Source of the DNA: Candidatus Amarobacter glycogenicus | Lineage (GTDB): Bacteria > Chloroflexota > Dehalococcoidia > Tepidiformales > Tepidiformaceae | Assembly: GCA_016719395.1 (NCBI GenBank) | Contig: JADJZF010000012.1 | Span: 1-64,000 of the forward strand | Length of the DNA: 64,000 nucleotides | Reading direction: 5' to 3' | In this document: piece by piece, positions 9,037-16,300 of the stretch | Numbering within the stretch: position 1 is the stretch's first letter | Layout of the letters: each line of letters opens with the position of its first letter | Position numbers and translations under genes: made by a program | The notes under the pieces: generated by a model | Database searches by the model: none | What the model was told of the DNA's origin: nothing | Seen by the model: the letters and a program-made list of their open reading frames with translations, nothing else

Positions 9037-9231
9037 ATGCATGCCAGGACGCCCGAACAGCCTTCTACCCGGGCAACCGGGGAACAGCACATGCATCACT
9101 GGATGATCGAGGAGGCGAACGGCCCCCAGAGCCCCGCTGTCTGCAAGACGTGCGGCGAGTACCGGCTGTTCAAGAACTCCCTGGCCGACGGCGACTTCCT
9201 GACGAACGAGGAGCGCCGCTCCGCCGCCTGA
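9037..9231 (+). CDS. Small Cys-knuckle protein, copy 2
   Basis: A 64-residue paralogue of the gene at 8732: HHWMIEEANGP...AVCKTCG...FKNSLADGDF, then TNEERRSAA. An ideal AAGGAG ribosome-binding site (9025-9030) precedes the ATG and selects this start over an upstream in-frame extension. The 120-bp gap from copy 1, the separate ribosome-binding site and the promoter-like AT-richer stretch suggest independent expression. The function is unknown; related short CxxC proteins occur in other bacteria as uncharacterised families. Confidence 0.7.
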   Translation: MHARTPEQPSTRATGEQHMHHWMIEEANGPQSPAVCKTCGEYRLFKNSLADGDFLTNEERRSAA

Positions 9232-9258
9232 CCCGCTTTCCAGCCAGGCCCCATCGCC

Positions 9259-9286
9259 CGAGGCACGGAGTCCGCTCCGTGCCTCG
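9259..9286. terminator. Hairpin terminator between convergent genes
   Basis: CGAGGCACGGAG and CTCCGTGCCTCG form a perfect 12-bp stem with a TCCG tetraloop, placed between the ends of the gene at 9037 and the minus-strand transporter at 9327. No T tract follows on either side, so it may act differently from a classical intrinsic terminator. Confidence 0.6.
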
Positions 9287-9326
9287 CTGCATCCCGGCAA
9301 TCGGAGGGAGCGTGCGTCGTTTGCCG

Positions 9327-10586
9327 CTACAGCGCCGTTAGCGCCCAACCAGCCCAGGCCGCTACCAGCACCAGCAGCAGTCCGGGCCAGACCTGGAAGG
9401 CGTACCCCCGGCCACCGGCCGTCCAGGCGAGGACCGCCTTCGTGAGGGAGTTGGTGGTGAACGCGGCGAGGATCGGGATGACCGCGTCCTTCGCTTCGAG
9501 GTTGCCGGACGCGACCAGCGAGGCCACTGAAATTGCCGCCGAATGCGTATCGGCGAACCCCGCGGCTGCCGCCGAAATCGTGGCCCCGGCCGTCCCGAAG
9601 ACATCGTTCAGGAACGCTGAGGCGAAGAGGATCGCGCCCACGGCGAGAGCGAAGAGCACGGCGGTCCTGGGTTCGAAGGCCCGGCCCCTGGCGATGGCGT
9701 TCTCGCCGTCGTGGCGGAGGGCGCGAAGCCCGAAGACGAGGCCATAGCCAGCTGCCGCGACCCCCGCCACGGCCATGGAGGGGCCGATTTCGCGGAGGGC
9801 GTGGCGGTCCGTCGCGCCGACGACCAGGACCAACTGGACGACCGTCGCCAGTGTGGAGAGCACCGCTCCAGCGACCGCCGGACGCCTGATTGACGGGTCT
9901 TTGCGAGCGCGTGCACCCATCGCCCCGATCGTGGCCGAGCTCGAAATGAAGCCCGAGGCGAACCCGGAAACGGGCAGCCCCAGGCGGGCGCCGAGCAGCC
10001 GCACCGCGATATAGCCCACCGCCCCGACGGCCATCACGAGGACCACCAGCCTCCAGATCGTGAACGGGTTGAAGGCGTCATACGGCCCGATAGCTTCATC
10101 CGGGACGAGAGGCAGGATCACGAGCGCTGCCGCGCCGAGCAGCAGCCCGTCGTACAACTCCTGCTCGCTCAACACACTCGCGACGAACCGCTGGAGGTAT
10201 TCGCGCGCCGCGAGCAAGATGGCGACGACGACTCCGAAACCGGCCGCGAGCGACGGCTCTTCCTGGGCGAGCGCCCCGAGCAGAAACGCGACCCCCAGCG
10301 CCACCTCCGTGGTCACCCCCGGGTCTGAGCGGTCGCCGAGGGCGTAGGCAACGACCGCGATAGCGGCGACGAAGCCGAGGCCCACGGCAAGGACAGCGAC
10401 ACCCCCGATGGCCATGGAGATCCCGCCAAACAGCGCAACAAGGGCAAAAGTCCGGATCCCTGCGGGAGCACGCGACGGACCGCTACCCTTGCGCCGTTCG
10501 CGTTCGAGGCCAAGCAGGAGCCCGATGCCGAGTGCGACGGCAAGCCGCCAGCCCTCGGTATCGGCCGCGAAAGCCCCGAGGTCCAC
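9327..10586 (-). CDS. MgtC/SapB-DUF4010 family membrane protein
   Basis: A 419-residue protein with about 12 hydrophobic segments. The N-terminal part carries the MgtC/SapB signature GIGLLLGLERERR followed by GIRTFALVALFGGIS. The C-terminal half matches the DUF4010 layout (FASGFISSSATIGAMG, FADTHSAAISVASL). The family is implicated in divalent-cation or virulence-associated membrane functions, but transport is not proven. It starts 2 bp after the CorA gene ends, so the two are co-transcribed, consistent with a Mg2+-related role. Confidence 0.85.
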   Translation of the reverse strand: MDLGAFAADTEGWRLAVALGIGLLLGLERERRKGSGPSRAPAGIRTFALVALFGGISMAIGGVAVLAVGLGFVAAIAVVAYALGDRSDPGVTTEVALGVAFLLGALAQEEPSLAAGFGVVVAILLAAREYLQRFVASVLSEQELYDGLLLGAAALVILPLVPDEAIGPYDAFNPFTIWRLVVLVMAVGAVGYIAVRLLGARLGLPVSGFASGFISSSATIGAMGARARKDPSIRRPAVAGAVLSTLATVVQLVLVVGATDRHALREIGPSMAVAGVAAAGYGLVFGLRALRHDGENAIARGRAFEPRTAVLFALAVGAILFASAFLNDVFGTAGATISAAAAGFADTHSAAISVASLVASGNLEAKDAVIPILAAFTTNSLTKAVLAWTAGGRGYAFQVWPGLLLVLVAAWAGWALTAL

Positions 10587-10588
10587 GG

Positions 10589-11524
10589 TTAGAACCAGCC
10601 GCGGCGGTGGAAGAACCAGGCCATGCTGCCCGCGGCGCCGAAGATGCCAGTCATCATGAGGGCGAAGCCCCAGTTGCTGTGGAGGCCTGGGACGTTATCG
10701 AAGTTCGTCCCAAAGACGCCGGTGATGAGCGTCCCCGGCAGCGCCAGGGCGGAGACCACGGCGATCACCTTCATGACCTCGCTCAGGCGGTTGTTGAGCG
10801 AGCTGAGGTACATGCTGAGGGCGACCTCGGTGTCCTCGCGCAACTCCTCCAACGCAAGGTCCACCCGCAGGAGGTGGTCGTAGACATCGCGGAAGTAGGG
10901 GATTTCGGTGCGATCGACGACGGAGGCTTCGCCGCGCCCCAGGCGAAGGAGGAACTGTAGCTCCGGCGTGAGCAAGCGGCGGAGGTTCCCTGCCAGCGCT
11001 CTCCGGGCAAGCACCCGCCGGTGGTTTTCGCGGACGTCGCTCCCGGTGAAGATGCGATCCTCGATGTCGTCCAGTTCGGCCGCCATGGCAGTAACGCGCG
11101 GGATCATCGCATCGACCGTCCGATCGGCTACCTCGTAGAACAGCCCCGAGACCCCCGGCCGCACCGAGATCCCCTGCTTGATGGCGCTGTAGAGCGCCTC
11201 TATCGCGGGCGGGGTTTCGGGCCGGTCGTGGTAGGTGATGAGGAAATCGCTACCGACGAAGACATCGAGCTCCTCAACCAGCGGGCCGTCCGAGCCATCA
11301 CCCATATCGGCGAGTACGGCGAAGAGATAGCCGTCGAAGTCTTCCAGCTTGGGCGTGTGTACGTACGGCGAGAGGCAGTCGTCGATGGCCAGGTGGTGCA
11401 GGGCGAAGCGCCGGGCGAGGTCGCGGAGGGCCTGTTCGTCCGCGCGGTGCAGGTCGAACCAGAGCGGCGTGCCCGCGTGTTCGCCTTCGTTCCAACGCCC
11501 TTGGGCGAATGACCAGACTCGCAT
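10589..11524 (-). CDS. CorA-family divalent cation transporter, GTN variant
   Basis: A 311-residue protein with a large acidic cytoplasmic domain and two C-terminal membrane helices, as in CorA/ZntB channels. After the first helix (VVSALALPGTLITGVFG) the selectivity loop reads FGTNFDNVPGL, whereas canonical CorA has YGMNF. Thr in place of Met is unusual and could alter ion preference. The protein ends with FFHRRGWF just after the second helix. It is first in a two-gene operon with the MgtC-like gene, and the leaderless-type promoter upstream drives both. Confidence 0.88.
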   Translation of the reverse strand: MRVWSFAQGRWNEGEHAGTPLWFDLHRADEQALRDLARRFALHHLAIDDCLSPYVHTPKLEDFDGYLFAVLADMGDGSDGPLVEELDVFVGSDFLITYHDRPETPPAIEALYSAIKQGISVRPGVSGLFYEVADRTVDAMIPRVTAMAAELDDIEDRIFTGSDVRENHRRVLARRALAGNLRRLLTPELQFLLRLGRGEASVVDRTEIPYFRDVYDHLLRVDLALEELREDTEVALSMYLSSLNNRLSEVMKVIAVVSALALPGTLITGVFGTNFDNVPGLHSNWGFALMMTGIFGAAGSMAWFFHRRGWF

Positions 11525-11530
11525 GAGGGG

Positions 11531-11536
11531 ATGGTA
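11531..11536 (-). promoter_or_regulatory. Putative -10 element of a leaderless transcript (CorA-MgtC operon)
   Basis: On the minus strand, TACCAT lies 6 nt before the ATG at 11524. Confidence 0.5.
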
Positions 11537-11590
11537 GAGCCTCGCTCCCGCGGAAGGCGAACGACCGAGCCGGGAGCGGTGCCGCCGGCT

Positions 11591-12358
11591 CTACTTCAGC
11601 AGGCTGTCCAGCAGCTTCTTCCACGCGGCGTAGTCCTCTGGCGTGGGCGTCACCTGGCCGTTGATGACGAACGAGGGCGTTCCCGGAAGGCCGAGTTCGT
11701 TCGCCTTCTTGAGGTCGGCCTGGACGGCATTCAGGGCCGTATCACCGACAACGCAGGTCTCGAAGCTTGCAGGATCAAGGCCCGCGTCGGCGGCGATCTT
11801 CTTGAGATTCGCCAGCGCGAAGGCCTCCGTGAGGCTCGGCCCAGTCCTCTCGGCTGCCTCGGCCTGGGCGATGAAGAGCGCCCGGTGGAAGGGCCAGAAC
11901 TTGTTCTGTGCCGAGGCGCACTCCGCCGCGATGGCGGCCCCCGCGGTGAGCTGCCGGAGGGGGAAATACCGGTACTCGAACGCCACCTTCCCCGAAGTCA
12001 CATACTCCTGGAGGATCCGCGGCTCGATGTTCGCCGTGAAATCGAGGCAGTGCGGACAGCCGAAGTCCTCATAGGCTTCGATGACGACCTTCGCATCGGC
12101 GGCGCCCAGGCGGCGCCCGTTCGCCATGGACTCGGGCACCGCGGTCTCGTTGATCTTCTTTCCGAGGGCGCTCTGGGCAGCCACATTGCCCTTCACGGAG
12201 GTGGCCGTCGCGGTCGCTTTCGAAGGGGACCCATCCGCCGTATCGCCGTCGTCATCGTCGCCGCAGGCGGCAAGGCCGAGCACGGCTGTACCGAAGACCA
12301 GGGACGTCGCGACGAATCGCAGGAGGGGAGCTTGAAGGGACAAGGGCGGCCTACTCAT
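11591..12358 (-). CDS. DsbA-like thioredoxin-fold lipoprotein
   Basis: This 255-residue protein has a lipoprotein signal with lipobox LAAC, then an Asp/Gly and Thr/Ala-rich tether. A DsbA-type domain follows: ASYN-like strand VVIEAYEDFGCPHC with the CPHC active site, a helical insert, and the cis-Pro loop GTPSFVING. It probably catalyses disulfide exchange outside the membrane. It overlaps the upstream hydrolase gene by 8 bp, so the two are translationally coupled. A second DsbA-type protein, anchored by a helix, is encoded at 45020-45925. Confidence 0.88.
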   Translation of the reverse strand: MSRPPLSLQAPLLRFVATSLVFGTAVLGLAACGDDDDGDTADGSPSKATATATSVKGNVAAQSALGKKINETAVPESMANGRRLGAADAKVVIEAYEDFGCPHCLDFTANIEPRILQEYVTSGKVAFEYRYFPLRQLTAGAAIAAECASAQNKFWPFHRALFIAQAEAAERTGPSLTEAFALANLKKIAADAGLDPASFETCVVGDTALNAVQADLKKANELGLPGTPSFVINGQVTPTPEDYAAWKKLLDSLLK

Positions 12359-13202
12359 TGAGGAATGCGTTCACGTGCTCCATGAACACGTCGAACTGGT
12401 CGTGGTGGACCCAGTGGCCCGCGTTGGCGACTTCTACCGAGCGGTAATCGTGGAACGAACTGAGATCGAGCACGCCCGAACGGTTCCCCCAGCTCTCCTT
12501 GCCCCAGAGGATCAGCATCGGGCAACGGATCTGGTTCCAGAGGTCGCGAGCATCCTCCATGTTGAACTCGTAGGGCGAGCCGGCCCGCGTGTAGTTGTCG
12601 AACTTCCAGGTGTAGCCCTCGTCCGTCCGGCGGACGCCGTGTTCAGTCAGGTGGCGGGCGAGTTCGGGCGTCAGGTGGCGGTTCGCCGAGACCATGCGTT
12701 CCGTAGCCTCCTCCAGCGAGGAGTAGACATGCAGGCTGCGGCCTTCCAGGCGGTGCATGCTTTCGACCCAATCGCGCATGCGCATGTGGGCGGGCCGGCG
12801 TTCGCGGCCCCAACCCAGGCCGCCAAGGCCCTCGATGGTGATCACCCGGCTCACCTTCTCCGGGAAGGTGCCCGCGTATTGCAGGGTCACGCCGCCACCC
12901 AGCGAGTGGCCGACCACGGTGTAGGGGCCGCGGCCGATGGCCTCGCCGAGAGCGTGGAGGTCGAGTGCGTAATCGATGATCGAGTAGTTCCCGCCGAGCG
13001 CCCAGGCGGAATCGCCGTGGCCCCGCAGGTCCGGGGCATAGACGCAGTAGCGGTCGACTAGCGCCTCGGCGACGCGATCCCACGAGCGGGCATGGTCGCG
13101 CGTCCCATGGACGAGGATCAGCGGCGGTTTGGACTCGTCGCCCCAGACTGCGTAGTGCATCTCCAGGCGCTGGGAGGAATAGAAGCGGGAGTGCGGATGC
13201 AT
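12351..13202 (-). CDS. Alpha/beta-hydrolase fold enzyme
   Basis: A 283-residue hydrolase with oxyanion-hole region HGTRDHARSWD, nucleophile elbow GHSLGGG, acid region LILWGKESWG and catalytic His GHWVHHDQFD. The fold fits esterase, haloalkane dehalogenase or C-C hydrolase relatives; the substrate is not evident. The start at 13202 was preferred over an in-frame extension because homology starts near here and a TACCCT box sits 8 nt upstream. It is first in an operon with the DsbA lipoprotein and is divergent from the giant kinase. Confidence 0.85.
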   Translation of the reverse strand: MHPHSRFYSSQRLEMHYAVWGDESKPPLILVHGTRDHARSWDRVAEALVDRYCVYAPDLRGHGDSAWALGGNYSIIDYALDLHALGEAIGRGPYTVVGHSLGGGVTLQYAGTFPEKVSRVITIEGLGGLGWGRERRPAHMRMRDWVESMHRLEGRSLHVYSSLEEATERMVSANRHLTPELARHLTEHGVRRTDEGYTWKFDNYTRAGSPYEFNMEDARDLWNQIRCPMLILWGKESWGNRSGVLDLSSFHDYRSVEVANAGHWVHHDQFDVFMEHVNAFLNE

Positions 13203-13210
13203 GGAGGCAC

Positions 13211-13216
13211 AGGGTA
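13211..13216 (-). promoter_or_regulatory. Putative -10 element of a leaderless transcript (hydrolase-DsbA operon)
   Basis: On the minus strand, TACCCT lies 8 nt before the ATG at 13202. Confidence 0.45.
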
Positions 13217-13350
13217 CAGGAGGTTGGATGCAGAGGGGAGGAAGGTGCGCGGGCACGGATGGCATGCTGGCCCCTATGCGGGAGTTCCCTCATAGGCGAG
13301 CATTCGCACTGAGGGCGAAACTCAGTGAATGGCGATGGAACCGCGATCGC

Positions 13351-16300
13351 ATGGACCTTTCTGACCAGCTCTCGGCCGAACACCGCGACCTCCTCCTCGA
13401 TCTCTCGCTGCAGATCAGCGAACGGCGCGGCGTCGATGAACTCTTCATGCCTTTCGCGCGCCACATCAGCGCGAGCATCACGTTCGACTACGCGACCCTG
13501 CTCGTCGCGACGGCCGACCCCGAGTTCCTCCTCTCCGTCGGAAGCGTCCCCTCACTCTGGCGCGAGACCACGGCGGGATCGCTCATCCGCAGCGAGGCCG
13601 TCGGCATCGAAGGGATGAAGGCTTTCCGGGAGGGTTCCGAATACATCCCTGCGCGGCTCGAATTCGAAGGCCCGAAGCAGATGGCCGAGTATGGGTTCGA
13701 GCGCGCGTGGACGGCTCCCCTGCTCGACGGAGACTCGGTCTACGGGTTGCTCACCGTCGCGAAGTTTGCAAAGGGCCCGTTCCCGCCCGAGCATCTCGCG
13801 TTCCTCCGGGCGGCGGCACGCCTGCTGGCGCAGGCAGTACGCCAGGGCATCGAGCTCGAACGGGCGCACCTCAATGCCGCCCGCTCGAGAGCCGCCAGCA
13901 CACTGCTCTCGGCTCTCCAGGCGAACGAGCCGCTCGATTCCATCTTCGAACGGCTCCCGGCGATCCTCCAGGGCTGCCTCCTCGTCGACTACATTGGCCT
14001 GATCGCGGACAACGAGGGCGACTTCAGAATCCAGGCCGAAGTGCCGGCGAATATCCACGTAGGCGTCACCGCATCAGCGGAATCGGACGCCTGGGTCCGC
14101 GACCTCGCGACCGGCGAGGACTTCATCCAGATCCGGCCCGATGAAAGCCGGGGGGCAACGCTCAGCCAGCATGGATACCACCGGGCAGCGCTCTCGTTCC
14201 TGCGTGATGGCCCGTTGCTCTTTGGCATGCTCGTCTTCGCTCGCCGAAACGGCCGCAAGTTCGATGACGACGAACAGGCGTTCATCGCGGTCCTGCGGTC
14301 CATCCTCTCCCAGTCGATCACGAGTCAACGCGGCCGGGAACGCACCGAAGTCGCGGCTGCGCGCGCGCGGACGCTGAACGAAGTCGCCGTCCTCCTCAAC
14401 GCCGGCGAACGCATCGAGGGGATCTTCCAGAGGTTGCTGAACCTGCTGGAACGCGCACTCCGCGTCGACTATGCCGCACTGCTGGAACGAGCGGATGAGC
14501 CGGAGACGCTGCGGGTTGTGGGGTCGTGGCCGGAATTCGCGAGCCTGACCGGCTCGACGGTCACGTTCCGCGATGCCGGCGGGCCGGACCAGCTGGCAGC
14601 AGAGAGCCCGGTCGTGCAGTTCAGGCCCGGGTCTCTTCCAGAGTCGACGCCGTTCATCGGCCTGGTGCGGGAGGCCGGGATCGGGCGCCTGGTTTCGACA
14701 GTCCTCCAGCAAGACGGAGAAGTGCAGGGGCTCATCGCTTTCGGGCGCAAGGCCGAGGCGCGGTTCAGCGACGACGAAGAGAGCTTCCTGCGGACGCTGA
14801 GCCTGATGCTCGCGCAGGCAATCGCGAACCGGAGACGGCTCATGCGGAGCGAGGCCGAAGCCGAGGAACAGGCGATAGTCGCCGAAGCGGCCGCAGCCGT
14901 GGCCCGGATGACCGACGCGAACGGGATCTCCCGGAGCCTCCGCGACGCGCTCGAAGGCTTCATCCCCGCTCCATTCGTGAGTTTCGGGTATATCGAGGGC
15001 GACAGTGTCGTCTTCGCCGACGCTGCCGACTCCGTGGTTACCCTGCCCATCACGCCGGTCTTCCGCTCTGCCATTGAGACCGGGCAGCGGGCCGTCGGGA
15101 GCGACCATCGGCCGGCGGTCCCCGAGGCGCGCCGCGAAGCCGAACGATATGGTCTCCGGGCCTTCGTCGTCACGCTGGCGAAGTCCGGGGGTATGCCGGT
15201 GGGCCTCCTCCTGGTCGGCTCGCGCGACGAGCAGTTCGTTGCCGGGGAGCGGGAGTTACGACTGTGGCGCCAGATTGCCGGCATTGTGGGGCCGGCAATG
15301 GCGAACGCCCGCGCCGCGGCACGGGAACGGCAGGAATCCGAGGACCAGGCGATCATCGCGGCTGCAGCCGCCGCTGTCGCGCGCGAAGGGAGCCCGTCCG
15401 CGATCGCCGTCAGCCTGGGAGAAGCGGTCGCCCGCTTCGTCCCCGAACCATTCGTCCGCTTCGGGCATTACGAAGATGGCAAGGTCGTCTTTCGGGAGAA
15501 CGACGGCTCGCGCGACCGGCAGGCAGTGGGGCCGCACTACCGTGCCGCGCTTGAGTCTGGACAGTCGGTCGTCCCCGGGCTCGAGGCGCGCGAGGCGGCC
15601 GGAGAAGCGGGAGGACGCGTCTCGTTCGCCCGCCGCGCCCGCCTCCAGAGTCATGTCCTTTCGCGGGCAGACTCGGCGAGCACCGTCGTCGGCTTCCTGC
15701 TCATCGGTTCGCGCAACCCCGTTTGGTCGCCCGGCGAGCGCGTCTTGCGGCTCTGCCGCCTCTTCGCCGACATCATCGGCCCGGCGATGGCCAACGCCCG
15801 GGCAGCAGAGCGCGAGCGCGAAGAAGCAGAAGACCAGGCGATCATCGCCATAGCGGCTGCGGCGGCCGCACGCGAGATCGAGCCTCTTCGAATGGTGCTC
15901 GCACTGCGCGAGGCCGTGGCCCGGTTCGTTCCGCGGCCGTTCGTCAACTTCGGATACCTCGAAGGCGACGCCTGTCTCTACCCATCGCGCACGGGACAGC
16001 AGGAACGCGTGCCGAACGGCCCGAGATTCTTGCGCGCGCTGGAGGATGGCCAGGCCGTCGTCCCCGCACAGGAACATCGCAGCGGGGAGTGGGCGCTGCG
16101 GCCGGACGGCCTTGGCATCGAAGCGCACGTTGTCACCCGCGCGACTTCCGGCGGTGCAGTGGTCGGCATGCTCATCGTCGGTTCACGGGATGCCACGTTT
16201 TCGCCGGCCGAGCGCGACCTGCGGTTGTGCCGGCTCATCGCCGATATCCTCGGACCTGCCATGGAGAACGCTCGGACGGCGTTCCGTGCCCGGCTTGATG

